Below are positions 34,918 through 44,004 of a stretch of DNA of 64,000 nt, in pieces. The stretch comes from Streptomyces sp. P3 (GTDB taxonomy: Bacteria > Actinomycetota > Actinomycetes > Streptomycetales > Streptomycetaceae), in NCBI RefSeq assembly GCF_003032475.1, contig NZ_CP028369.1:1-64000 (forward strand), in the 5' to 3' direction. The number at the start of each line of letters is the position of its first letter. The first letter of the stretch is position 1. Made by a program: the position numbers and the translations under genes. The notes under the pieces were generated by a model. It was not told the origin of the DNA and made no database searches. It saw nothing but the letters and a program-made list of their open reading frames with translations.

Positions 34918-36659
34918 CCGGCCGCTCCCGCCCGAGCCGTCTGCAGGCTGGGGGCCAGGTCCGCGTACAGCGGGGTGAGGTCTCCCGCCAGGAAGAGGCC
35001 GCGCATCTCGCTGCGCTGCACCTTGCCGCTGGTGGTCTTGCGGACGGCACCGGGCCGCAGCAGCACGATGCCCGCGGCGTGCACGCCGAACTCGCGGTGC
35101 ACGGTGGCGCGCATGGCGACGGTGAGTTCGCGCAGCTGCTCCTCGGTGAACCGGCCGCGGATCTCGTGCACCACCACGACCTCCTCGTGCGGCACGGGGA
35201 CGGTGAAGGCGGTGCCGGCCAGGGTCCTCAGCGGCGCGTGCTGCAGCCGCAGTTCGTGCTCGATGTCGTGCGGGTAGAGGTTGCGGCCGTGCACGATGAG
35301 AAGGTCCTTGGTGCGGCCGGTCACGTAGATCTCGCCGTCGACGAGGACTCCGAGGTCGCCGGTGCGCAGATAGGGTCCGTCGCCGTCGGCGGTGCGGGCG
35401 TGGAAGGTCTGCTCGGTCGCGTCCGGACGGCCCCAGTAGCCTCTGGCGGTGCTCGGTCCGCGCAGCCAGATCTCGCCGGTGGTGCCGTCGGGCAGCACGG
35501 TGCCCTGCTCGTCGACGATGCGCACGTCGGAGCCGAGGGCGTCGCCGCAGCCCACGAGCTCGCGCACCGGGTCATTCGGCCCGGGGTCCTGGACGAGGTG
35601 CTTCTCCAGCGCCTGCGCGTCGACGGCGCGGAAGACCGGCGGGCGGGACGCGCGGGCGGAGATGAAGACGGTGGCCTCGGCCATCCCGTACGAGGGGGCG
35701 AACTGCTCGGCCCGGAAGCCGGCCGGGGCGAAGCGTTCGGCGAACTCCCGCAGCGTGCTGGCCTGGATCGGCTCGGAGCCGTTGCAGGCGAACCGCCAGC
35801 GGGACAGGTCGAGTCCGGCTGTCTGCTCGTCGGTGACCCGCCGGGTGCACAGCTCGTAGGCGAAGTTGGGCGCGGCCGAGAGGCCGATGTCGTAGCGGTC
35901 GATCAGCTTGAGCCAGTGGTACGGGCGCTTGAGGAAGGCCATCGGCGACATCAGCACGACCTGGCTGCCGAGGAAGAGGCCGGGCAGCGTCTGCGCCATC
36001 AAGCCCATGTCGTGGTACAGGGGGATCCAGCCGCCGAAGTTGGTCTCCTCGGTGAAGCCGAGGGCCCGGCCGAAGCTGGCCGCGTTGTGCAGCAGGTTGG
36101 CGTGGTCGACCATGACGCCCTTGGGGTCGCCCGTCGAGCCGGAGGTGTACTGCAGCAGCGCCAGGTCCTGGGCGGTGGCGCTGTGGTCGCGCCAGCTCCC
36201 GCCGTCGCCGAAGTCGGGGGCGTCGCTGGCCGCGACGGGCAGATCGACTCCGCTGCCGGCGGCCCACTGCTGTGCCTCGTGCAGCTGGCCGACGTCGGTG
36301 AGTGCCACGCTCAGGTCCGCGTCGTTGGCGATTTTCGTCACGCGGCGCTGCTGGTACTGGAACTGACCCGGCATCGGTGAGGGCACCGCGACGACCCCGG
36401 CGTAGAGGCAGCCGAGGAAGGCGGTGACGAACGGCAGCCCGGCCGGGTGCAGCAGCAGTGCCCGGTCGCCGGGGGCACAGCGTTCCTGCAGCCAGGACGC
36501 GACGCGGCGGGCCTCCGTATCCAACTCGGCGTAGGTCAGGCTCCGCGCGCCGTCGGGCGCGTCGTGGTCGTGGACGAACGTCACGGCGGTCCGGTCGGGC
36601 CGCTCGGTTGCGTGGCGGCGCAGCAGATGGAGCACGCTGGGTTCGAGCGTCGGATTCAC
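34914..36659 (-). CDS. Fatty-acyl-AMP ligase, 581 aa
   Basis: An adenylate-forming enzyme with P-loop YTSGSTGDPKGVMV near residue 170, the aromatic motif PSYGMAEATVF, RTGDLG and the C-terminal TSGKVQR lysine. The FAAL-like features are the GRNLYPHDIE segment and the long form. It should activate a free fatty acid as the acyl-AMP and load the ACP of the same operon, committing the lipid to the synthetase. Start: GTG at 36659 with AGGAG six bases upstream; upstream extension is not conserved-looking. It is the first gene of the ligase-dehydrogenase-dehydrogenase-ACP operon and overlaps the next gene by four bases. Confidence 0.93.
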   Translation of the reverse strand: MNPTLEPSVLHLLRRHATERPDRTAVTFVHDHDAPDGARSLTYAELDTEARRVASWLQERCAPGDRALLLHPAGLPFVTAFLGCLYAGVVAVPSPMPGQFQYQQRRVTKIANDADLSVALTDVGQLHEAQQWAAGSGVDLPVAASDAPDFGDGGSWRDHSATAQDLALLQYTSGSTGDPKGVMVDHANLLHNAASFGRALGFTEETNFGGWIPLYHDMGLMAQTLPGLFLGSQVVLMSPMAFLKRPYHWLKLIDRYDIGLSAAPNFAYELCTRRVTDEQTAGLDLSRWRFACNGSEPIQASTLREFAERFAPAGFRAEQFAPSYGMAEATVFISARASRPPVFRAVDAQALEKHLVQDPGPNDPVRELVGCGDALGSDVRIVDEQGTVLPDGTTGEIWLRGPSTARGYWGRPDATEQTFHARTADGDGPYLRTGDLGVLVDGEIYVTGRTKDLLIVHGRNLYPHDIEHELRLQHAPLRTLAGTAFTVPVPHEEVVVVHEIRGRFTEEQLRELTVAMRATVHREFGVHAAGIVLLRPGAVRKTTSGKVQRSEMRGLFLAGDLTPLYADLAPSLQTARAGAAG

Positions 36660-37302
36660 GGGACTCTCCTCTCCGCGCGGGCGAACGGGCGGGCGGGCGC
36701 GGGCGAGATCCGCGAATCCGGCTGCCGGCAAGTAATGCCCGAACCGCTCAGCGCGGCCTGAACTGTGTCGGCAGCTGGACATGCGGTGCGCGCCATCGCC
36801 GCTGCGCCGGGATTACGGATGGAAGGGGCTGGGCCGTCGCGACCGCTGTCTTGCGCGGGCCGGTGAGTGCTGTGCTGTGGCTCATGCGTGGGGTGTTCCT
36901 TCCGAAGCGGTACGCGATGCGCCGGTGTGGGTTGTCTGCGGGTACCGGGACGACGCGGGGATGTTCTGCGCCCGCGTGTCCGGGGCGGCCCCTGGTCCTC
37001 TCACCGGGCGGTGAGCGACCGCCATGGATTCCGTGTTTCCGCACGATCGAGCAGGCCCGGGCTCGGTTCTCCTGGAGTCTGCCGCAGCGGGCGGGCGGGT
37101 CGCCACCTTCGTCAGCCCGATCAACTGCAGCGGATGCGCCGGTTGAACGACCGGATCGGGGACTCGGCGGGCGTTCGGACACTCACGCCTCGACATGAAC
37201 ACCTCTGTCGAACATCGTGGTTCGGATCGCCCGAAGCCCGGTGACGGACGGACCCAGGCATCGGTTCTTCGTCACACGTTTCCCTCGGAAGGGAAAGCTG
37301 TC
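36660..37302. promoter_or_regulatory. Divergent intergenic region, acyl-starter operon / JmjC gene
   Basis: 643 bp. No ORF here looks like a protein family, and codon bias is weak in every frame. It must contain the promoters of the acyl-starter operon (minus) and the JmjC gene (plus). The only clear structure is the inverted-repeat element at 37119-37148. Confidence 0.5.
37119..37148. promoter_or_regulatory. Inverted-repeat element, candidate operator (copy 2)
   Basis: Arms GATCAAC (37119-37125) and GTTGAAC (37142-37148), with the same right half GCGCCGGTTGAAC as copy 1 at 29656-29684. It lies 154 nt before the JmjC start, nearly the same distance as copy 1 from the P450 start. A further CGTTCGGAC word follows both copies. 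Confidence 0.45.
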
Positions 37303-38484
37303 ATGCCGGGAGCCCGCTCGCTGGGACACGTGGACATCGTTTCCTCGTTGCCCGAAGAACCCCTCACCCGCGCTTCGGTCCTCACCACGACCCCGTTGGT
37401 GATCCGCGGCACCGACGCGCTCGACGCCATGCAGAAGTGGACTCCCGAGTACATTTCCGAGCGTCTGGGCGACCGCGAGATGCCCGTCAGCATCGCGGAG
37501 GCGGACGGCGCGTTCCGGTACAATCTGGACGCACGCGAGGGTCTGCGCTACGAGCACATGCGCGGATCTCGGCTCGCGGCCGAGTTCCGCGACACGCGGT
37601 CCGGCCGCCGGCTCAGCATGCAGCAGATGTCGATCGCCGACAGGCTTCCCGAGCTGCACGGCGAACTCGTCGTCCCCCCGTGCGTTCCGGCCGCGGCCAT
37701 CACCGACATCAACCTGTGGATGGCCTCGGGCGCGTCGAACACCCCCCTGCACTACGACAACATGCACAACCTGTTCGCGCAGCTCGACGGGACGAAGCGA
37801 TTCCTGCTCTTCAACCCGGACCAGAGCGACCTGCTCTACCCGGGTCCGCTCGACATCCGCACCCGGCACCTGAGCCGCGTCGACCTGAAGGCCCCCGACC
37901 TGCAGCAGTTCCCCAGGTTCGAGCAGGCGGAGTACTGGGAGGCCGTGGTCGAGCCGGGTGACCTGCTCTTCCTTCCGGCCTTCTGGTGGCACCAGGTCTC
38001 CGCCCAGGACGAAGCCTCGGTCTCGGTCAACTACTGGTGGCGGGCAGACGTACGGGACTGTGCCTGCCCGTCGTTCTACCGGCAGCTGTACCTGGACGTC
38101 GTCATGGAGGACATCCGCGGTCTGTTCCTGACGCACGACATGAACGCGCTGGGCAGCGGCTCCGACGCCGTTCTCACGCTCGCGGAGCGCGCCGCCGACG
38201 AGGGCGAGGCCGGCGTCGCGGCGAGGCTCTGCGGCGCTGTCGTCGTCGCCGCGGCCAAGGCCGCCCTCGCGGAACTGGGCGTCGCGGCCGACGGAGGCGT
38301 CGACCACGCGCTCATGGATCTCGAGAAGCGTTCCGTCTGGTCCCCGGGCGACGGCGAGCTGGCCCGCCGGAGCCTGGCCATGGCCATGACCGCACGGCCG
38401 GGCCACTGCGTGCCGGTCGCGGACGTCCGACGGACGATCGAGGGGCTCCGCGCGTCTGCCCTGAAGTGGGTACACGCCGCGTAG
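37303..38484 (+). CDS. JmjC/cupin_8-type Fe(II)/2-oxoglutarate dioxygenase, 393 aa
   Basis: A cupin-like JmjC fold: the iron-binding HxD of HYDNMHN near residue 149, the 2-oxoglutarate-binding Lys/Arg region GTKRFLLF about 15 residues later, and the distal His in FWWHQVS near 229. The C-terminal 130 residues are an alpha-helical extension. The start MPGARS at 37303 has a GGAAGGGA Shine-Dalgarno; the upstream ATG at 37195 has none. It is monocistronic, divergent from the acyl-starter operon. In NRPS clusters such enzymes hydroxylate amino-acid side chains, and the predicted Asp-3 and Asn-6 are chemically reasonable targets, but the acyl chain or another residue is possible. Confidence 0.85.
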   Translation: MPGARSLGHVDIVSSLPEEPLTRASVLTTTPLVIRGTDALDAMQKWTPEYISERLGDREMPVSIAEADGAFRYNLDAREGLRYEHMRGSRLAAEFRDTRSGRRLSMQQMSIADRLPELHGELVVPPCVPAAAITDINLWMASGASNTPLHYDNMHNLFAQLDGTKRFLLFNPDQSDLLYPGPLDIRTRHLSRVDLKAPDLQQFPRFEQAEYWEAVVEPGDLLFLPAFWWHQVSAQDEASVSVNYWWRADVRDCACPSFYRQLYLDVVMEDIRGLFLTHDMNALGSGSDAVLTLAERAADEGEAGVAARLCGAVVVAAAKAALAELGVAADGGVDHALMDLEKRSVWSPGDGELARRSLAMAMTARPGHCVPVADVRRTIEGLRASALKWVHAA

Positions 38485-38514
38485 GGACCGCGCCGGAGCC
38501 ATGCAGCGAACATT

Positions 38515-39314
38515 TGGACGAACCAGGTCGTCGGCGGCGTCCTGAAGCCCGAACAGGTCGCAGCCGTGGGCCCAGCCGTTGAGGTCGGCCACTGCGATAA
38601 ACGCCTCCAGCGGGGTGTTGCCGGCGCCCGCGCCCTGGCCTGCAAGCGAGGCGTCGACCCGGGTGACTCCCTCCTCCACCGCGGTCATCGAGTTGGCGAC
38701 CGAGAGGGAGAGGTGCTCGTGGGCGTGGACGCCGATCTCGGTCGTCGGGTCGAGGACGTCCCGGTAGGCGCGGATGCAGTCGCGAATGCCGTCCGTCATC
38801 AGACGGCCGCCGGAGTCGGTGACGTAGACGCACCGCGCGCCGTACGACTCCATGAGCGCGGCCCGCCCGGCGAGCGTCCTGGCGTCCGCCATGTGGCTCA
38901 TCATCAGAATGCCGGACACGTCCATGCCAAGCTCACGGGCGGTGGCGATGTGCTGCGCGAAGACGTCGGCCTCGGTGCAGTGGGTGGCCACACGCACGGA
39001 GCGGACGCCGAGCGCGTACGTCTGCTTGAGCTCCTTGATGGTGCCGATGCCGGGCAGCAGCAGCGTGGTGAGGCGGGCGTTCTCGATGTGGGCGGCGGCG
39101 GTCTCGATCCACTCCCAGTCGGTGTGGCTGCCCGGACCGTATTGAAGGAGCCGCCGGCGAGGCCGTCGCCGTGGGAGACCTCGATGCCGTCGACGCCCGC
39201 GGCGTCGAGTGCGGCGACGATCCGGCCGAGCTGCTCCGGCTCGATGCGGTGGCGGATGGCATGCATGCCGTCCCGCAAGGTCACGTCCTGGATGAAGAGC
39301 CTGTCGACGGTCAT
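38515..39314 (-). pseudogene. 4-hydroxy-2-oxovalerate aldolase remnant (dmpG/mhpE-like)
   Basis: Begins [20 protein letters not shown], the N-terminus of the HMGL-like aldolase that cleaves 4-hydroxy-2-oxovalerate to pyruvate and acetaldehyde in meta-cleavage pathways. At about 39142 one base is missing: GGSFN should continue into [11 protein letters not shown], which is found in another frame. The second frame stays recognisable ([41 protein letters not shown]) until about 38515, where homology stops abruptly and the C-terminal part is gone. The cut lies 30 bases from the stop of the JmjC gene, so it is probably a recombination junction. Non-functional. Confidence 0.88.
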
Positions 39315-39484
39315 GCGCCCGCACCCTGAAGTTCGTTGGTGTGGGCGACCATGGCCTCGGCCATACGGACGGCAGCGCTGGTCAATGATGTCGAGGTTGC
39401 CGGCGTAGGCCGGCAGTTAGTGGGCTGCGCCCTCGACCTCGAGGAAGACCGACACCTGGTAGGCGACCGGGTCCGCGGTGAGGG
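39311..39484 (-). pseudogene. Acetaldehyde dehydrogenase (acylating) C-terminal remnant (dmpF-like)
   Basis: Only the last 57 or so codons survive. They read VSVFLEVEGAAH, a TAA stop (39420-39418), [11 protein letters not shown], then after a frameshift [21 protein letters not shown] and the TGA that overlaps the aldolase ATG (ATGA), the usual dmpF-dmpG arrangement. The upstream side is fused to an integrase fragment at about 39484. It is the natural partner of the aldolase remnant, so a degraded meta-cleavage operon end is preserved here. Confidence 0.8.
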
Positions 39485-39680
39485 TGTGCGATCACATCGT
39501 CATCCACGGCCGCGCGCATGATGCACGAGGTCAGGTTGTACGCCCGTGGTCGCGGCAGCGCCCACGCCTCCAGCCACCAGGGAGCGAATCCAGCTCTGGA
39601 CGTCCATGCGAGTAACGGCCCGCATCTCCCAATCCGACCAGTGGGGCATGACGTCGTTCTTGACGGTGGAGGCGCCGCCG
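39485..39680 (-). pseudogene. Tyrosine-type integrase core-binding domain fragment
   Basis: In two frames the minus strand reads MPHWSDWEMRAVTRMDVQSWI and RSLVAGGVGAA, then YNLTSCIMRAAVDDDVIAH, the pattern of the SAM-like core-binding domain of actinophage/ICE integrases (W-D-x-x-M-R-x-V-T-R-x-D-V-Q-x-W-I ... I-M-R-A-A-V-D-D). The frame break lies about 39545-39560. The catalytic domain is missing: the sequence switches to acetaldehyde dehydrogenase. Upstream to about 39824 more degenerate integrase-like sequence may be present but is not convincing. A mobile-element scar at the cluster edge. Confidence 0.65.
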
Positions 39681-39966
39681 CGTCCCCTGATACAGAACGG
39701 CGCAACGGGACGCCCGTGGCGGATCCCTCCCTGTGCCGATGGTCCAGTCCGCACGGCCGCAGACGGAGGTCCGGAAGGCGGAGACTTCCGCTTCGAGCGT
39801 CATCCGAGCGTCAAGATTCTCCAACGAGCCCCTGAAGGCGTCGCCGACGCAAGCGCCTCTCTAGTGAATTCGCAGGTCAGGAGGCTGCGAAGGATGAACT
39901 GTCCGCTCGACCCGCTGCACGGAGGGAAACAGGTCGAATAACCCACCAGGGCCACGAAACCACAGG

Positions 39967-41307
39967 TCAGGCGCCCTTGTCAGCAGGCTCCAGAATCGCC
40001 ACGCACTCCACGTGGTGCGTCATCGGGAACAGGTCGAACGCCCGTAGCGTCCGCACCCGGTATCCGCCGTCCCGGAAGTAGGCCACGTCCCGGGCCAGCG
40101 CGGCCGGGTCGCAGGCCACGTAGGCGATCTTCCGCGCGCCCAGCGACGACAGGTGCTCCACCGTCTTCTTGCCCGCTCCCGCGCGCGGCGGGTCCAGGAC
40201 GATGAGGTCCACCTCGGTGATCCCGGTCCGCGGCAGGACGGTCTCGACCTTGCCCTGCTCGATCCGCACCCGCTCGAAGCCGGCGAGGTTGTGCCGGGCG
40301 TCCTCGACGGCGCGCTTGCCCGACTCGATGCCGAGGACCGCGCCCTTGTCGCCGAGCCGGTCGGCGAGTGCTCCGGCGAAGAGGCCGACGCCGCAGTACA
40401 GGTCGAGCGCCATGTCGCCCTTGCGCGGCAGCAGGCCCTGCATGACGGCCTTGACAAGGGTGTCGGCGGCCTGCGGGTGGACCTGCCAGAAGCCGCCGCT
40501 GCCGACGCGGTGGGTGCGGCCGTCGGCCCGCTCCCGTACGAACCCGCGGCCGTGGACGCGGTGGATGCCGCCGTCGTGCTCCTCGACGCGCATGACGGAG
40601 ACGGGCCTGTCGAGTTCGACGAGGGGAAGGCGCGCGCCGGGCCGGGGTTCGAGGATCACCATGCGGTCCTGGGAACCCGTCGCGGCGATGGCGTCGACGG
40701 AGGCCATGCCGGACCAGTCGCGCTCCTCGATGCCCAGCTCGCTGACGCCCGGCGCCGCGATCATGCAGTGCTCGATCGGCTCGACCTCGTGCGAGCGGTG
40801 GCGTCGCAGACCGGCGTTGCCGTCGGCGTCCACCGCGTACTGCACGCGGGTCCGCCACTGGGGCACCTGACCCGCCGGGAGCTTGTCGCCCTCGGCCGGC
40901 ATCACGGTGCCGTCCCAGCCGGCCTCCTCGGGCGTGAGGCCCGCGAGCCGCTGCAACTGCTCGGCGATGACCTCGCCCTTGAGGCGGCGCTGCGCGCCGG
41001 GCTTGGCGTGCTGCCAGTCGCAGCCGCCGCAGCGGCCGGGGCCGGCGTACGGGCAGGGAGCCTCGACGCGGTCCTTGGACGCCTCCAGGACCTGCACGGC
41101 GTCGGCCCGCAGGAAACGCGCGCCCTCCTCGCCCTCCGTCACACGGGCCACCACCCGCTCACCGGGCAGTGTGTGCCGGACGAACAGGACCTGGCCGGCC
41201 TCCGTCCGGGCGATGCAATGGCCGCCGTGGGCGACGGGGCCGATCTCGACCTCGTACTCCTGCCCGACGAGCGACACCGCCTGCGGATTCTTCGGTTCTG
41301 CCTGCAT
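39967..41307 (-). CDS. TRAM-domain class I SAM-dependent RNA (uracil-5) methyltransferase, 446 aa
   Basis: Member of the TrmA/RlmC/RlmD family that methylates uracil C5 in rRNA or tRNA. An N-terminal TRAM domain (residues about 12-70) is followed by a Cys cluster CPYAGPGRCGGC (about 85-97, with a further Cys a possible iron-sulfur site), the SAM motif LDLYCGVGLFAG near 300, LDPPRAGAGKKT near 375 and the nucleophile region YVACDPAALARDV near 398. The start MQAEPKNPQ at 41307 was chosen because the N-terminal extension up to 41358 is not family-like; no strong Shine-Dalgarno is seen. It is the first intact core gene right of the cluster scar. Confidence 0.92.
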   Translation of the reverse strand: MQAEPKNPQAVSLVGQEYEVEIGPVAHGGHCIARTEAGQVLFVRHTLPGERVVARVTEGEEGARFLRADAVQVLEASKDRVEAPCPYAGPGRCGGCDWQHAKPGAQRRLKGEVIAEQLQRLAGLTPEEAGWDGTVMPAEGDKLPAGQVPQWRTRVQYAVDADGNAGLRRHRSHEVEPIEHCMIAAPGVSELGIEERDWSGMASVDAIAATGSQDRMVILEPRPGARLPLVELDRPVSVMRVEEHDGGIHRVHGRGFVRERADGRTHRVGSGGFWQVHPQAADTLVKAVMQGLLPRKGDMALDLYCGVGLFAGALADRLGDKGAVLGIESGKRAVEDARHNLAGFERVRIEQGKVETVLPRTGITEVDLIVLDPPRAGAGKKTVEHLSSLGARKIAYVACDPAALARDVAYFRDGGYRVRTLRAFDLFPMTHHVECVAILEPADKGA

Positions 41308-41336
41308 GGCGGGGTGACTCCACAACGTCGAACGAG

Positions 41337-41387
41337 GAACGGCCGGACAACAGCCCACCAGTCTACGTGGCTGTCGTCCGGCCGTTC
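41337..41387. terminator. Terminator after the KimA-like permease gene
   Basis: A 19-bp stem with one mismatch (arms 41337-41355 and 41369-41387) lies between the permease stop and the methyltransferase start on the same strand. Confidence 0.75.
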
Positions 41388-41465
41388 ACCACGCGCCGGG
41401 ACGCGGAAACGGGGTCCGCACGGAACGAGGGCCCGCGCGGAACAGAGGTCCGCGCGGAGCGGGGG

Positions 41466-43601
41466 TCAGTTCTTCGCGTCCGGCTCCGAGGAGTTCTCGG
41501 CGTTGCCGGAATCCGGCGGGCCGGGCGGAGCCGACGGCTCCTTCGGGTGGTGCCCCTCCTGCAGCGGCCCGCGCCGCACCGAACCGGGAGCGTTCCACTC
41601 CTGTCGCCTGCGCGCCCGCTTCTTCGCCGCCTCGGAGGACTGCAACTGGTACGGGACGGACGTGACCATGACGCCCGGCGTGAACAGCAGCCGGCCCTTC
41701 AGCCGCAGGGCGCTCTGGTTGTGCAGCAGGTGCTCGTACCAGTGACCGACCACGTACTCGGGGATGATCACCGACACGGCGTCGCGCGGCGACTCCCGGC
41801 GCAGGCTCTTGACGTACTCGATGACCGGCCGGGTGACCTCGCGGTAGGGCGAGTCCAGGACCTTCAGCGGTACGTCGATCCCGCGCCGCTCCCACTCGTC
41901 GCGCAGCGTCTTCGTCTCGGCCGGGTCGACGTTGACGGTCAGCGCCTCCAGCGTGTCGGAGCGCATCAGCTTGGCGTAGGCGAGGGCCCGCAGCGTCGGC
42001 CGGTGGATCTTGGAGATGAGCAGCACCGAGTGGACGCGAGAGGGCCGGACGCTGTCGTCGCTGGGCCCCTCGGGGGCGGCGATCTCGGCGGCGACACCGT
42101 CGTAGTGGCGGCGGATCGCGGTCATCGTCCCGTAGAAGATCACCATGCCGAGCAGCGCGACCCACGCTCCGTGCGTGAACTTGGTGCCGAGGACGACGAC
42201 CAGGACCAGGCCGGTGAAGAAGGCGCCGAAGGTGTTGATCGCCCGCGAGCGGACCATGTGGCGGCGCTTGACCTGGTCGGTCTCGGTGGCCAGGAGCCGG
42301 TTCCAGTGCCGGACCATGCCGGTCTGGCTGAGCGTGAAGGACACGAACACGCCGACGATGTACAGCTGGATCAGCCGGGTGGAGTCGGCGCCGTAGATGA
42401 CGACCAGCAGGGTGGCCGCCCCGGCGAGCAGCACGATGCCGTTGGAGAAGGCGAGGCGGTCGCCGCGGGTGTGCAGCTGGCGGGGCAGGTAGCGGTCCTG
42501 GGCGAGGATCGAGCCGAGCACCGGGAAGCCGTTGTAGGCGGTGTTCGCCGCCAGGAACAGCACCAGGGCGGTGGCCGCGGCGAGCACGACGAACAGGAAG
42601 CTGCCCTTGCCGAAGACGGCCTCGGCGACCTGGGTGATCACCGGGTTCTGGACGTACTCGGAGCCGACGGCGACGCCGTTGTGCAGCAGGTCGGCGGCCG
42701 GGTTCTCGGCCATCCGGACATCGGTCACCAGGGCCAGGACGATGATCCCGCAGAACATGGTGACGGCCAGCAGGCCCATCGCCGCGAGCGTGCTCGCCGC
42801 GTTCTTCGACTTGGGCTTGCGGAAGGCGGGGACGCCGTTGGAGATCGCCTCCACGCCGGTGAGCGCGGCACAGCCGGAGGAGAAGGCGCGCAGCAGCAGG
42901 AAGACCAGGGCGAAACCGGCCAGGCCCTGGTGCTCGGCCTTGATCGTGTACTCGGCGGTCGGCGCCCGCATGGTGTCGCCGAGCACCACCCCGCGGAAGG
43001 CGCCCCAGGCGATCATGATGAAGACGCCCGCGACGAACACGTAGGTCGGGATGGCGAAGAGCTTGCCGGACTCCTTGACGCCGCGCAGGTTCATCAGCGT
43101 CAGCAACACGATCACGGCGACCGCGCAGGCCACCTTGTGTTCGACGACGAACGGGATCGCGGAGCCGAGGTTCTCGATGCCGGAGGCGATGGAGACGGCC
43201 ACCGTGAGGACGTAGTCGACGAGCAGCGCGCTCGCGACGGTCAGGCCCGCCTTGGGGCCGAGGTTGGTGGTGGCCACCTCGTAGTCGCCACCGCCGCTCG
43301 GGTAGGCGTGGACGTTCTGCCGGTAGGAGGCGACCACCGTGAACATCAGCACGACGACCGCGAGGGCGATCCACGGGCTGAAGTGGTAGGCCGACACGCC
43401 CGCGATGGACAGGACCAGCAGTACCTCCCCAGGCGCGTAGGCCACGGAGGACAGCGGGTCGGAAGCGAAGACGGGCAGAGCGATGCGCTTCGGCAGGAGC
43501 GTTTCTCCGAGCCGATCACTGCGCAGTGCGCGCCCGATCAGGATCCGTTTGGGCACGTCGGTCAGTTTGGACACAACAGAGGATCGTAGGCCTTCGAACA
43601 C
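41466..43601 (-). CDS. KimA-like APC-superfamily potassium permease, 711 aa
   Basis: About twelve hydrophobic segments in residues 40-475, starting with LPVFASDPLSSVAYAPGE (the unwound TM1 substrate site of KUP/KimA-type APC transporters), followed by a soluble C-terminal domain (about 500-660) and a charged tail. The family imports K+ driven by the proton gradient. Two TrkA-type K+-regulatory proteins are encoded divergently 400 bp away, supporting a potassium rather than amino-acid role. GGGGAGG directly abuts a GTG at 43613, so I prefer the in-frame GTG at 43601, 12 bases beyond the Shine-Dalgarno; another GTG (VSKLTDVPK) is possible. Generic annotation as an amino-acid permease would be an alternative. 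Confidence 0.85.
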   Translation of the reverse strand: MFEGLRSSVVSKLTDVPKRILIGRALRSDRLGETLLPKRIALPVFASDPLSSVAYAPGEVLLVLSIAGVSAYHFSPWIALAVVVLMFTVVASYRQNVHAYPSGGGDYEVATTNLGPKAGLTVASALLVDYVLTVAVSIASGIENLGSAIPFVVEHKVACAVAVIVLLTLMNLRGVKESGKLFAIPTYVFVAGVFIMIAWGAFRGVVLGDTMRAPTAEYTIKAEHQGLAGFALVFLLLRAFSSGCAALTGVEAISNGVPAFRKPKSKNAASTLAAMGLLAVTMFCGIIVLALVTDVRMAENPAADLLHNGVAVGSEYVQNPVITQVAEAVFGKGSFLFVVLAAATALVLFLAANTAYNGFPVLGSILAQDRYLPRQLHTRGDRLAFSNGIVLLAGAATLLVVIYGADSTRLIQLYIVGVFVSFTLSQTGMVRHWNRLLATETDQVKRRHMVRSRAINTFGAFFTGLVLVVVLGTKFTHGAWVALLGMVIFYGTMTAIRRHYDGVAAEIAAPEGPSDDSVRPSRVHSVLLISKIHRPTLRALAYAKLMRSDTLEALTVNVDPAETKTLRDEWERRGIDVPLKVLDSPYREVTRPVIEYVKSLRRESPRDAVSVIIPEYVVGHWYEHLLHNQSALRLKGRLLFTPGVMVTSVPYQLQSSEAAKKRARRRQEWNAPGSVRRGPLQEGHHPKEPSAPPGPPDSGNAENSSEPDAKN

Positions 43602-43758
43602 GGGACCGCCCACCCTCCCCCGGGCTCAGCCGGGTGACGGCGTGGCGCATCTGCCTCCCGGGTGAAATCGGCCGGTCGGCGGCTGCGGGTTGCGCGACCG
43701 CGGCGGTCGCCGTGCCTATATGACAATCCCCCGCCCACTGCCGCCCCCCGGAGGGTCC

Positions 43759-43854
43759 ATGCACACGACCGCGGAGCTCGTCGGCGCCGTAGGAGCCTTG
43801 CTGGGACTGGGGGTTCTCACCTTCCTGAGTCTGTGGAGCATCAGCCGGCGCTGA
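43759..43854 (+). CDS. 31-residue single-pass membrane peptide
   Basis: ATG preceded by GGAGGG; the product starts MHTTAELVGAVGALLG, continues with about 20 hydrophobic residues and ends SLWSISRR, a positive-inside anchor. It lies in the 400-bp gap between the KimA-like permease (minus) and the TrkA genes (plus) and is too short for routine gene calling. Size and shape resemble KdpF-like small subunits, but no sequence motif proves a relation. Function unknown; possibly a regulator or stabiliser of a neighbouring membrane protein. Confidence 0.6.
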   Translation: MHTTAELVGAVGALLGLGVLTFLSLWSISRR

Positions 43855-44004
43855 TCCCACTCCCCCGGACAGGCGCATACGGTGCACGGGGGTGCCCTGC
43901 GGCGACCGCGCCTGTGTAGCTTGGGCCGCGGTCTGAGACCCTGTTCCCAGCCAGGCCAGAAAATTTATGGACTTCTTTACTTCTTGACCCTCGGAAGGAC
44001 GGTC

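Noticed and set aside
37183..39324. Minus-strand 713-codon ORF fusing aldolase sequence to an antisense reading of the JmjC gene
   Set aside because: Only the part from 39141 down to about 38515 is aldolase-like; the rest is the antisense of an intact JmjC gene. Treated as a truncated pseudogene.
39484..39560. Reading the segment YNLTSCIMRAAVDDDVIAH as part of acetaldehyde dehydrogenase
   Set aside because: The pattern fits the integrase core-binding domain; dehydrogenase similarity starts only after it.
43759..43854. Naming the 31-aa peptide KdpF
   Set aside because: Only size and topology agree; no kdpABC genes are adjacent and there is no shared motif I can point to.
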